NCBI GenBank assembly: GCA_964609625.1
Contig: CAZSRS010000031.1
Location: 1-51,710, forward strand
Direction of reading: 5' to 3'
DNA length: 51,710 nucleotides
From: G963674665 sp964609625
GTDB lineage: Bacteria > Desulfobacterota > Desulfovibrionia > Desulfovibrionales > Desulfovibrionaceae
Shown here in pieces: positions 16,886-24,567 of this stretch (the stretch's first letter is position 1; each line of letters starts with the position of its first letter). Both the position numbers and the translations under genes were made by a program. The notes under the pieces were generated by a model. The model did no database searches and was not told the origin of the DNA. It saw nothing but the letters and a program-made list of their open reading frames with translations.

Positions 16886-17219
16886 AGTCGCACCGATGCC
16901 GGTAGGTTCTCGGGCGAAGGCTCTCCCGGTCTGTCACGATCCACGATCCACTCCGGACCAGGTTCTTGAGCCAGGGCCGTGCCCCCTTCCGCCCCGTGAC
17001 GCGGCGTCACGGGTTGCGCTCGGCGGAGGAAGTGGGTATTCCACTGCCACGTTCAAACACGTTGTAACCAGACGTGCAAGTGGACAGTGCGCGGGACGGC
17101 GCGCTCAACAACGTGGTCTTTCGAATTCGAATGAGAGGCGGTCCTGAACGCCGGACCATGAGCGCGGCAGTGGCGCGGTCCGGCGCAACGCGACGAATCC
17201 CAACATCCAGGAGCGGTCC
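16886..17219 (+). other. 334-bp intergenic region with hairpins and a palindrome
   Basis: No gene is supported here. It contains a perfect 9-bp hairpin (CCCGTGACG, loop CGG, CGTCACGGG at 16993-17013) without a T run, a perfect 12-bp palindrome TTCGAATTCGAA (17120-17131), and a 9-bp inverted repeat CGCCGGACC/GGTCCGGCG (17149-17157 and 17177-17185) 34 bp before the importer gene. The hairpin may end the upstream transcript; the other two are candidate regulatory sites for the importer. I recognise no known riboswitch. Confidence 0.5.
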
Positions 17220-18119
17220 ATGCGTATGCAGCGCGTTGCGTGCCTTATCGTCCTCTTGATGGTCATTTCCATCCAGCTTGCCGAGGCCAAACCCATGACC
17301 CTGAAGATCGGCATCTTGCCGGTTCTGGACACCTTGCCCTTGCAAGTGGCAGTACAGCAGGGATTCTTCGCGGAGCAGGGGCTGGAGGTGGAGTTGATTC
17401 CCTTCGCCAGCGCCCTGGAGCGTGACACCGCGATGCAGAGCGGTGCGTTGGACGGCTATTTCGGCGACATCTTGAACACCCTCATGCTGATCCAGAGCGG
17501 CGTGCCCATGCGCATCGTCACGGTCTCCTACGCCACCATGCCGGGGCAGCGCATGTTCGCCCTGGTGCGGGGGAGCAAGACCGCCCCTGACGCGGCAAGA
17601 CTGGAAGTGGGCATCTCCCAGTCCACGATCATCGAGTACCTCTTGGACCGCATGCGTGCGGACAAGGCCCTGGCAGGGCTGGAGCTGACGGCCATCGAGG
17701 TCAAGCAGATTCCCATCCGCATGCAGATGCTCCTGGCCGGACAGCTGGAGGCCGCCTTGCTGCCCGAACCCCTGGCGACCTTGGCGGCTTCCGAGGGTGC
17801 TACAGTGCTGGCTACCGATGAAAATCTGGACATGCCCCTCACGGTGCTCTGCCTGCATCTGGACAAGAAGCAGGCCGTGAAACCCTTCATGCGTGCCTAC
17901 GAGCAGGCCGTGGCGGCCGTGAACCAGGAGTCCGAGACGTTCCGCTCCCTGATGGTGGAGGCCTGTCGCGTGCCCAAACCCTTGGCCGCGTCCTTTCCAG
18001 TCTATCGCTTTCCGGATCCCCGCCTGCCCACCGAGGAGCAGATCTGGCCCGTGCAGCAGTGGATGCTGACCAGGGGGCTGCTACGCTCCCTGCTGCCATA
18101 CGCGTCCCTGACGCCCTGA
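17220..18119 (+). CDS. ABC importer substrate-binding protein, NitT/TauT (NMT1/SsuA) type
   Basis: The 299-aa protein has a signal peptide (MRMQRVACLIVLLMVISIQL, cleavage near AEA-KP) and then the NMT1/SsuA-type fold: LKIGILPVLDTLPLQVAVQQGFFAEQGLEVELIPF, FASALERDTAMQSGALDG, and a second lobe to about residue 270. This family binds nitrate, taurine, sulfonates, or thiamine pyrimidine precursors; I see nothing that selects one. CAGGAG lies 7 bases before ATG 17220. It forms an importer with the ATPase (18203) and permease (18937) genes. Confidence 0.88.
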   Translation: MRMQRVACLIVLLMVISIQLAEAKPMTLKIGILPVLDTLPLQVAVQQGFFAEQGLEVELIPFASALERDTAMQSGALDGYFGDILNTLMLIQSGVPMRIVTVSYATMPGQRMFALVRGSKTAPDAARLEVGISQSTIIEYLLDRMRADKALAGLELTAIEVKQIPIRMQMLLAGQLEAALLPEPLATLAASEGATVLATDENLDMPLTVLCLHLDKKQAVKPFMRAYEQAVAAVNQESETFRSLMVEACRVPKPLAASFPVYRFPDPRLPTEEQIWPVQQWMLTRGLLRSLLPYASLTP

Positions 18120-18202
18120 GCCGGGTGGCGATGGCGAGCGCGCGGCCAGGGGCTGCCAAACCGGTCCTGCCGTGAACATCTCCGGTACACGGGAATGCAT
18201 CC

Positions 18203-18940
18203 ATGCTTGATGTCGAGGCAATCAGCAAGAGCTACGGTCAAGGCCGCGGCGTTCTGGAAAACGTGAGTTTTTCCCTGAATCACGGGGAGACACTGAGCAT
18301 CGTGGGACCCTCGGGCTGCGGCAAGACCACGCTGTTGTACTGCATCTGCGGTCTGAGCACTCCGGACCGGGGGGCGGTGTCGTTGCTTGGGCGGCCGGTC
18401 CGGGGACCCAGCCAGGACATCGCCATCATCCTGCAGGACTACGGTCTCTTTCCCTGGAAGAGCGTGGTGGACAACGTGGCCCTGGGCCTTAAGCTGCGTG
18501 GGGTTTCCAGGCAAAACCGCAGGGCGGAGGCCCGCGGGCATCTGGCAGCCCTGGGCTTGGCCGGACGGGAAAACGACTATCCCTCCTGCCTCAGTGGTGG
18601 AGAGCAGCAGCGCGTGGCCATTGCCCGTGCCTATGCCATGACGCCCAAGCTCCTGCTCATGGACGAACCCTTTTCCTCGCTCGACGCCATCACCCGCGAG
18701 AAACTTCAGGACACCCTCTGCGCCACCTGGAGGGAGCGCCGCACACCGTACATTCTCGTGACCCACAGCGTGGAAGAGGCCGTGGTGCTGGGCCGGAGAA
18801 TACTCCTGCTGGCCGGCAATCCAGCCACGGTGCGCGCCGGTTTCGACAATCCCCATTTCGGTGATCCCGAACTCCGCCACAAGGGGGAGTACTACCACTT
18901 GGTGCGGGAGGTGCGCAAAGGTATGGAGGCGCATTGGTGA
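18203..18940 (+). CDS. ABC importer ATP-binding protein, NitT/TauT type
   Basis: The 245-aa ATPase has Walker A GPSGCGKTT (35-43), Q-loop Gln78, signature LSGGEQQR (130-137), Walker B LLLMDEPFSSLD (150-161) and H-loop His188. It matches the SsuB/TauB/NrtD type (FPWKSVVDNVALGL is characteristic). All ATPase residues look intact. It overlaps the permease start by 4 bases and follows the binding protein by 83 bp. Confidence 0.93.
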   Translation: MLDVEAISKSYGQGRGVLENVSFSLNHGETLSIVGPSGCGKTTLLYCICGLSTPDRGAVSLLGRPVRGPSQDIAIILQDYGLFPWKSVVDNVALGLKLRGVSRQNRRAEARGHLAALGLAGRENDYPSCLSGGEQQRVAIARAYAMTPKLLLMDEPFSSLDAITREKLQDTLCATWRERRTPYILVTHSVEEAVVLGRRILLLAGNPATVRAGFDNPHFGDPELRHKGEYYHLVREVRKGMEAHW

Positions 18941-19716
18941 CGCGGGGTGCATTGGTGAACGGAAGAACGGGGAGGGTGGTGCGCTACGGGGTGACCGTGG
19001 CCGTCATCCTCGGCCTCTGGAAGTTGCTCTCCCTGGTGGCTGACGCGGCGGTTCTCCCACCCCCCGAGGTCGCGGCATGGGCATTTGTCCAAGCCCTGGG
19101 GCAGGAGGCGTTCTGGAGGCATTTCAGTGCCAGCGGCCTGCGCGCGGTGGCGGCCATGGCTTTGGCCTTTGGCCTGGGCTTTCCGCTGGGAGTGCTCATC
19201 GGGGGCAGCAGACTGGCCGACGCCATGTTTTCCCCCTGTGTCTTCCTGACCTACCCCATACCCAAGATCGTGTTCCTGCCGTTGCTGTTTCTGTTCTTGG
19301 GGCTGGGGGACGCCTCCAAGGTGGCCATGATCAGCCTGATTCTCGGCTATCAGGTCCTTGTGGCCGCGCGTGACGGAGCCCGCAACGTCCACCCCAAGCA
19401 TCTGGACGCCATCAGGTCATTGGGAGCGGGGCGGTTGCGGGTGTTCACCGAGGTGCTCGTCCCTGCCTCGCTGCCACATGGCTTCACCGCCCTGCGTTTG
19501 AACGCCGGGGTAAGCGTGGCGGTGCTCTTTTTCGTGGAGTCCTTTGCCACGCAACACGGGCTCGGCTACCTGATCATGGATGCCTGGGGCCGCATGGACT
19601 ACGAGGACATGTTTACGGGAATTTTCGGCATGAGCCTGTTGGGCGTGGTGCTCTACGAGATCGTCAACGGTCTGGAAAAGGCGATCTGCGCCTGGAAGCA
19701 CTGTGGTGGGAAATAA
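18937..19716 (+). CDS. ABC importer permease, SsuC/TauC type (GTG start)
   Basis: The 259-aa polytopic protein has about six membrane segments and the EAA-loop-like AARDGARNVHPKHLDAIRSLGAGRLRVFTEVLVPASLPHGFTALRL, which contacts the ATPase. GTG 18937 forms a GTGA overlap with the ATPase stop, and GGAGG lies 8 bases upstream; a TTG at 18934 is the less likely alternative. It completes a three-gene importer in the inner membrane with unknown substrate. Confidence 0.9.
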   Translation: MTRGALVNGRTGRVVRYGVTVAVILGLWKLLSLVADAAVLPPPEVAAWAFVQALGQEAFWRHFSASGLRAVAAMALAFGLGFPLGVLIGGSRLADAMFSPCVFLTYPIPKIVFLPLLFLFLGLGDASKVAMISLILGYQVLVAARDGARNVHPKHLDAIRSLGAGRLRVFTEVLVPASLPHGFTALRLNAGVSVAVLFFVESFATQHGLGYLIMDAWGRMDYEDMFTGIFGMSLLGVVLYEIVNGLEKAICAWKHCGGK

Positions 19717-19738
19717 CCACGGGGTTGGGGCAGAGCCG

Positions 19739-19768
19739 TTGCGGCATCCGTGGCCCATGATGTATACT
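19739..19768 (+). promoter_or_regulatory. sigma70-like promoter of the HD-GYP operon
   Basis: TTGCGG (19739-19744), an 18-bp spacer and TATACT (19763-19768) resemble a sigma70 promoter. The start would be near 19775, giving a leader of about 165 bases before the HD-GYP gene. The leader is rich in short complementary stretches (for example CACCAG and CTGGTG), but I could not match a known riboswitch. Confidence 0.5.
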
Positions 19769-19941
19769 CCATGAACCGGCACCAGCACGCTTGAGCGGCT
19801 ATTACCCACGGGAACGACCCCTGGTGTGCGGGTCTTCCGCTGGATCGGAATAACCAGGGCTGGTGTTCGAGGTTTCAGGGTGGATTGGACCGCCAACCAC
19901 CGTTTTCAGCGGCAGCCCCATGGGGAGCGACGAGCGGAAGT

Positions 19942-21270
19942 ATGAAGATCCACCGACTTATCCAGAAGAAAAACACCCGCACATTGCTCATCGATTTTTG
20001 TGAGCTGTTGGGCGAGGGATTTCAGGTTTTTGACGCCGAGGAACGCTCCCTGTTCGGTAGCCTGGAACTCTGGAGCCACGAGTTTCCCTTCTGGCTGAAC
20101 GGGAAGCTGGCAGGGAACGTCAGGGGATCGTCCAGGGCGCGGATTGTGGCCAACACCCTGCAGAACCTCTTGGATCAGGAAAGCGAGAAGCGCTCCCTGG
20201 CCAGAGAGACGCTCGAGAAGTACAAGGAGATCAGCTTGTTCTACGGGCTGGCCGAAAAGATCACCAACCAGGTGGAACCGGCCCGTGTGGCCCGCATGGT
20301 GTTGGACGAAGTCCTCGGCCTGATCAAGGCGGACAATGCCTCGGTCATGCTTCTGGAACCTTCGGGCGGTCTGAGCATTCTAGCCGGAGCTGGTGCGTCC
20401 GGCATTGCGGACAAACGGACCACGGTGGCGGGGATGGGTATCTCCGGTGCCATTCTCAAGAGCGGTAGGGCCGAAATCGTCAATGACGCCCCCGCGGACC
20501 CGCGATACGCAGAGGGGGGCATGGATGTCAAATCCCTGATGTGCACGCCGCTGAAGGTTCTCGACAAGACCATCGGCGTCATCAATGTCAGTACCACAAC
20601 CCCGCATACCTATACCGCGGATGAACTCAAGCTGCTGTCCAGCGTTGCCAGCCAGGCAGCCGCGGTCATCGAGAATGCCAGGCTCTTTGACCAGCTTCAG
20701 GATACCTTTTTCAGCACCGTGCACGTACTGGCCGAAACCATTGAAATGCGCGACCATTACACCGGGGGGCACACGCGTCGGGTGCAGATCTATGCCGACG
20801 CCATGTGCCAGGAGATCGGCCTATCCGAGGAAGATCGTGGCGCACTGAAACTGGCTTCCAGTCTGCACGACATCGGCAAGATCGGCATCGACGACCATAT
20901 TCTGCGCAAGCCAGGCCTGCTCAGCGAGGCGGAGTTCGCCGAGATCAGGCGCCATTCGGAGTATGGCGCGGAAATCCTGGCCCATGTCAAGGGACTGCGT
21001 CACGTGGTGCCCATCGTACGGCATCATCATGAACGTTACGACGGCCAAGGATATCCCGATGGCCTGCTCGGCGAAGAGATACCATTCCTGGCCCGGATCA
21101 TCACGGTGGCCGACGCCTTCGACGCCATGATCATCGACCGCCCCTACCGTGATGCACTACCCCTGCAACAGGCCCTGGAGGAACTTGAGTTGAATAAAAA
21201 ACTCCAGTTCGATCCCCTGGTGGTCGAGGCCTTTTTCCAGGCGTTTCACTCGGAGAAGATCAAGCTGTGA
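19942..21270 (+). CDS. GAF / HD-GYP domain cyclic-di-GMP phosphodiesterase candidate
   Basis: From ATG 19942 (CGGAAG upstream) this is a 442-aa cytoplasmic protein. An unassigned N-terminal part (~1-85) and a short coiled coil (about 85-110) precede a GAF domain (about 115-245: ILAGAGASGIADKRTTVAGMGI, then LMCTPLKVLDKTIGVINV) and an HD-GYP domain (about 255-430). The HD-GYP has HTRRVQIYADAM, the catalytic HDIGKIGIDDHILRKPG, and HHHERYDGQGYPDGL with the diagnostic GYP. This class hydrolyses cyclic di-GMP; the GAF may sense a ligand. The next gene, 16 bp downstream, is a lone receiver. Confidence 0.92.
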   Translation: MKIHRLIQKKNTRTLLIDFCELLGEGFQVFDAEERSLFGSLELWSHEFPFWLNGKLAGNVRGSSRARIVANTLQNLLDQESEKRSLARETLEKYKEISLFYGLAEKITNQVEPARVARMVLDEVLGLIKADNASVMLLEPSGGLSILAGAGASGIADKRTTVAGMGISGAILKSGRAEIVNDAPADPRYAEGGMDVKSLMCTPLKVLDKTIGVINVSTTTPHTYTADELKLLSSVASQAAAVIENARLFDQLQDTFFSTVHVLAETIEMRDHYTGGHTRRVQIYADAMCQEIGLSEEDRGALKLASSLHDIGKIGIDDHILRKPGLLSEAEFAEIRRHSEYGAEILAHVKGLRHVVPIVRHHHERYDGQGYPDGLLGEEIPFLARIITVADAFDAMIIDRPYRDALPLQQALEELELNKKLQFDPLVVEAFFQAFHSEKIKL

Positions 21271-21286
21271 GCGGTGGAGGACACTG

Positions 21287-21664
21287 ATGGCCAAGGTTTT
21301 GGTAGTGGACGACGAGCCCCACATCAGATTGCTGCTCGAGGAAGCCCTGGAAGAGTTCGAGGACCAGGGGGTGGAACTGTTCTTTGCCGAGGATGGCGCC
21401 GAGGCCCTGGGCATCATCGAGGAGCAACGGCCGGAACTGGTGTTTCTCGACGTGATGTTGCCGACGGTCAACGGCTACGAGGTCTGTTCCCGTGTCAAGA
21501 CGGAGTTCGGCATGGCCGACGTCTTCATCGTCATGCTCACGGCCAAGGGGCAGGAGTTCGACAGGAAAAGGGGCCTGGACATGGGCGCGGACATCTACAT
21601 GACCAAACCGTTCAATCCCGTGGCCCTGAAGCAGAAGGCCCGTGAAATCCTCGGGCTGATCTAG
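21287..21664 (+). CDS. single-domain response regulator receiver
   Basis: The 125-aa protein is a complete CheY-like receiver without an output domain. It has the acidic pair (VLVVDDEPHIR, D9-D10), the phosphoacceptor Asp in LVFLDVMLPTVNGYE, the Thr in IVMLTAKGQ, and the Lys in YMTKPFNP. The cognate kinase is not in the window. It follows the HD-GYP gene by 16 bp, and a signalling link to it is a plausible inference. Confidence 0.93.
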   Translation: MAKVLVVDDEPHIRLLLEEALEEFEDQGVELFFAEDGAEALGIIEEQRPELVFLDVMLPTVNGYEVCSRVKTEFGMADVFIVMLTAKGQEFDRKRGLDMGADIYMTKPFNPVALKQKAREILGLI

Positions 21665-21684
21665 CCCGCGCCACCACAACCCTC

Positions 21685-22467
21685 ATGTCCGCTTCTGACG
21701 TTTGCGTGGCCGTGCTCGCCCACCCCGACGACGAGGTCTTCCTGGCCGGTCTGCTGCGGGCCAGGCTGGAGCAGGGAAGAGCGGTGCACTGCGCCTGGAT
21801 CACCTCGGGCGAGGCCAGCGGTGGCGCGGTCCGCCGCGAGGCCGAGTTGCGTCGCGCGGTTGGAATCCTTGGTTTGCCGGATCAGGCCGTCCACTTGGCC
21901 AGGTTCCCCAATCGCGGCCTGCTGCCCCTGCTTTGGGACGTGGCTGCTTGGCTCGCCGCGTTGTTCGCCGCCTTGGAGCCGGCGGAGATCTTCAGCACGG
22001 CCTACGAAGGGGGGCACATCGACCACGACGCCGTGAACTGGGCCGTGCACAAGGCCTGGACAACAGCGGCGCCCCTGGCCGCTACGCACGAGTTTCCGCT
22101 CTACAACCGCACCGGGCCGTGGCTGTTGCGGGGGTGGCGGATCAACGATTTCCCGCCAGGGTCCGAAGGAGTGCGGCATTTCCGTCCGAGCAGGGCGCAA
22201 CTGGCCTGCAAGTACTCCCTGATGCGCACCTATCGGAGCCAGTGGCCCGACCTGCTGCCATTTCGGATGCTCATGCCGGCCCGGCGGTATCTGCGGACAG
22301 GCGAGCCCTTCAGGCCATTGCCCCGGCAGAGGGACTATAGTATCCCACCGCATGCCGGCTGGTTGAACTACGAGCGCAATCCCGGCCGGTTCAGCTTCAG
22401 GGACTTCGCCGACGCGGTGCGAGCCGCGGAAGACCGCGGCCTGTACCCCAACCCCACACATTCATGA
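21685..22467 (+). CDS. PIG-L family (LmbE-like) deacetylase
   Basis: This 260-aa protein has the PIG-L zinc motif AHPDDE (residues 12-17) and the second His site in YEGGHIDHDAVN. The family removes N-acetyl groups from GlcNAc-linked compounds (GlcNAc-PI, mycothiol, bacillithiol precursors and sugar conjugates). Placement directly before a glycosyltransferase, with a 4-bp overlap (ATGA at 22464), suggests a sugar conjugate. It begins 20 bp after the receiver gene, so it is likely on the same transcript. Confidence 0.88.
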   Translation: MSASDVCVAVLAHPDDEVFLAGLLRARLEQGRAVHCAWITSGEASGGAVRREAELRRAVGILGLPDQAVHLARFPNRGLLPLLWDVAAWLAALFAALEPAEIFSTAYEGGHIDHDAVNWAVHKAWTTAAPLAATHEFPLYNRTGPWLLRGWRINDFPPGSEGVRHFRPSRAQLACKYSLMRTYRSQWPDLLPFRMLMPARRYLRTGEPFRPLPRQRDYSIPPHAGWLNYERNPGRFSFRDFADAVRAAEDRGLYPNPTHS

Positions 22468-23732
22468 AGGCACCGAAAACAGCCTACGTCCTGCTCTGGT
22501 TCCCTGAGCCCACCGAGACCTTTCTCTTCCGCGAGGTACTGGGCCTCTGGCGTCTGGGGCTGGATCTGGAGGTGCACACCATCTACGGCCCCCTGCGCTC
22601 CCGGCTCAGTGCCGCAATGCGGGGACTGGAGCGCCCCGTGCATCGTTTGGGCGTGTTTGCCCTGCCCCGTGTGCTCTGGGACAATCTCGTCTGGTGGCTG
22701 CGTGCCCCCGGGACCTGCGCTGGGCTTTGGCGGCACATCGCCCTGCGGCGTTGGAAGGGGTTGGAAAAGGGCGCCGAAAGTCTGGTGGCCTTCCTTTATG
22801 CTTTTCGACTGGCGCGGTTGTTTCAGCGCCAGGGTATCGAGCACGTGCACGCGCCCTGGGCCAGCGGTCCGGCCACCGCCGCCTGGACAGCGGCATCCCT
22901 GCTGGGAATTCCCTTCAGCTTCACGGCCAGGGCCTGGGACATCCACCCCCAGGATGGAGCACTGGCGGACAAAATTCATGCGGCCGCCTTCGTGCGCTGC
23001 AACACCGAGGCGAACATCGGCTATCTCCGGGACGTCGCGGGAGCGGGTGTCCATTCGGACACGATCCGGCTGGTCTACAACGGCATTTCCCTGGCCGCTC
23101 GTGAGGATGCCGCGGTGACGATGCGGCCCCCGTTCAAACTCTTGGCGGTGGGGCGTTTCGTGGGCAAGAAGGGCTTCGAGTATCTGATCCAGGCCTGCGG
23201 CCTGTTGCGGGAGCAAGGGGTGGAGGTGGAACTGACCCTGGCTGGGTCAGGGCCCAAGGGCCCGGCACTGCAGCGGCTGGTGTCCGAACTGGGGCTGGAG
23301 GATACGGTGCGTTTTCCGGGGTTCGTGCCCCACGACGAGGTGGCCCGGCTCTACCTGCATTCGGACCTGTTCGTGATGCCCAGTGTCATTGACAGCTCCG
23401 GTGACCGCGACGGCATTCCCAACGTGATCATGGAGGCCCTGGCGCACAGGCTGCCCGTGGTGGCCACGGACGTTTCGGGCATCGCCGAGGTGGTGGAGCA
23501 CGAGGTCACGGGACTGCTGGCACCGCAGCGCGATGCCGGGGCCCTGGCCCAGGCGGTTCGGAGCATGATCGGCGACCGGGAGCGTGCCTTGGCCATGGCC
23601 GAGGCGGGGCGGCGGCGGGTGCTGGAGATGTTCGATCCGGAAAAAAACTATCAGGCTATCGTGGATCTGCTCGAGGAATACACGCCGGCCCGGAGCCTGT
23701 TTCCCCCGCAACCAGGAAAGACAAGGAGCTGA
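22464..23732 (+). CDS. GT4-family glycosyltransferase
   Basis: The 422-aa GT-B enzyme has the family GT4 C-terminal domain: FKLLAVGRFVGKKGFEYLI (~215-235), GSGPKGPALQRLV, FPGFVPHDEVARLY, and the nucleotide-sugar site DGIPNVIMEALAHRLPVVATD with E-x7-E spacing (~315-335). It transfers a sugar from a nucleotide donor to a glycan or lipid acceptor on the cytoplasmic face. The acceptor is unknown. It is coupled to the PIG-L gene by a 4-bp overlap and to the next gene by a 4-bp gap. Confidence 0.9.
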   Translation: MKAPKTAYVLLWFPEPTETFLFREVLGLWRLGLDLEVHTIYGPLRSRLSAAMRGLERPVHRLGVFALPRVLWDNLVWWLRAPGTCAGLWRHIALRRWKGLEKGAESLVAFLYAFRLARLFQRQGIEHVHAPWASGPATAAWTAASLLGIPFSFTARAWDIHPQDGALADKIHAAAFVRCNTEANIGYLRDVAGAGVHSDTIRLVYNGISLAAREDAAVTMRPPFKLLAVGRFVGKKGFEYLIQACGLLREQGVEVELTLAGSGPKGPALQRLVSELGLEDTVRFPGFVPHDEVARLYLHSDLFVMPSVIDSSGDRDGIPNVIMEALAHRLPVVATDVSGIAEVVEHEVTGLLAPQRDAGALAQAVRSMIGDRERALAMAEAGRRRVLEMFDPEKNYQAIVDLLEEYTPARSLFPPQPGKTRS

Positions 23733-23736
23733 GGCC

Positions 23737-24477
23737 ATGACGATCCGTATCACCTACGTGCACCACAACTGTTTTTTCCTGGAGATCGGCGGCAGGACCC
23801 TGCTTTTCGACTACCCTTCGGAGGAGCACCGCACGGAGGCCGCACGCGCCCTGGTGGAGCGCAAGGTCGCGGGTGCCGACCTCTGGGTGGTGATCTCCCA
23901 CAGCCATCCGGATCACTTCACACCCGAGGTGGCGGCGTTCGCCGGCCGCGCCGCGCGCTGCAAATTCATCGTTTCCTACGATGTTCCCGAGATGTACCCG
24001 GAGTTTGAATATGACGCGGGACTGGATGTCACGGTGCTGGACCCGGACGAGCCGGCCATCGTGCAGGGCGTGCCGGTGCGGGCCTTCGAGAGCACCGATC
24101 TCGGCGTGGGGTTCCTGTTCTCCTTTCCAGGCTGTAGGGTCTATTTCGGCGGTGACGTGGCTGCCTGGGTCTGGGAAAAGCTGGATCCGCGTTCCAGGGC
24201 CGCGGGGCAGGCATATTTCGATACCACCTTGGCGGAATTGGTTCGCCATGGTGTGGACATCGCCTTTTCCAACACGGACAAGCGGTTGGAGAACTGGGCC
24301 GGCGGGCTGGAGTTCGTGCGCACGGTGCGACCCAGGGTCTTCGTGCCCATGCACGTCTTCGGCAAGACCCAGTGGGTACGGGAATTCGCGGAATTGTTGC
24401 GCGAGAAGGGAGACCTGCCCGAGACGCTCTTCACCTATCAATATAGCGGCGACAGTCTGGAAGTTGCTTGCGGATGA
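23737..24477 (+). CDS. metallo-beta-lactamase-fold hydrolase (UlaG-like)
   Basis: The 246-aa protein has H55-S-H57-P-D59-H60 (ISHSHPDHF), an FGGDVAAW segment that could supply the bridging Asp, and a late His in FVPMHVF, all MBL-fold metal ligands. It resembles the 'UlaG-like' or L-ascorbate-6-phosphate lactonase-type predicted hydrolases of small size. The substrate is unknown. ATG 23737 is 4 bp after the glycosyltransferase stop with AGGAG before it. It closes the five-gene set. Confidence 0.82.
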   Translation: MTIRITYVHHNCFFLEIGGRTLLFDYPSEEHRTEAARALVERKVAGADLWVVISHSHPDHFTPEVAAFAGRAARCKFIVSYDVPEMYPEFEYDAGLDVTVLDPDEPAIVQGVPVRAFESTDLGVGFLFSFPGCRVYFGGDVAAWVWEKLDPRSRAAGQAYFDTTLAELVRHGVDIAFSNTDKRLENWAGGLEFVRTVRPRVFVPMHVFGKTQWVREFAELLREKGDLPETLFTYQYSGDSLEVACG

Positions 24478-24511
24478 GCGCGGGCATGGGTTTTTAAAGA
24501 CTATCAATACT

Positions 24512-24551
24512 GCCGCGGGAGTGGATCGAGGTATCGATCCACCCTCGCGGC
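24512..24551. repeat. long inverted repeat between convergent genes
   Basis: GCCGCGGGA-GTGGATCGA (24512-24529), loop GGTA, TCGATCCAC-CCTCGCGGC (24534-24551): the inner 9 bp are perfect and the outer arm has one slipped base. There is no T run on either side. It sits between the stops of the MBL-fold gene (+) and the PEGA gene (-), so a bidirectional transcription barrier is the likely job. A second 3' arm (CTCGCGGTAGT at 24555-24565) can partly compete for the outer stem. Confidence 0.6.
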
Positions 24552-24567
24552 GTTCTCGCGGTAGTGC

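Noticed and set aside
16886..17219. TPP or other riboswitch ahead of the importer
   Set aside because: The conserved riboswitch boxes that I know were not found in this stretch.
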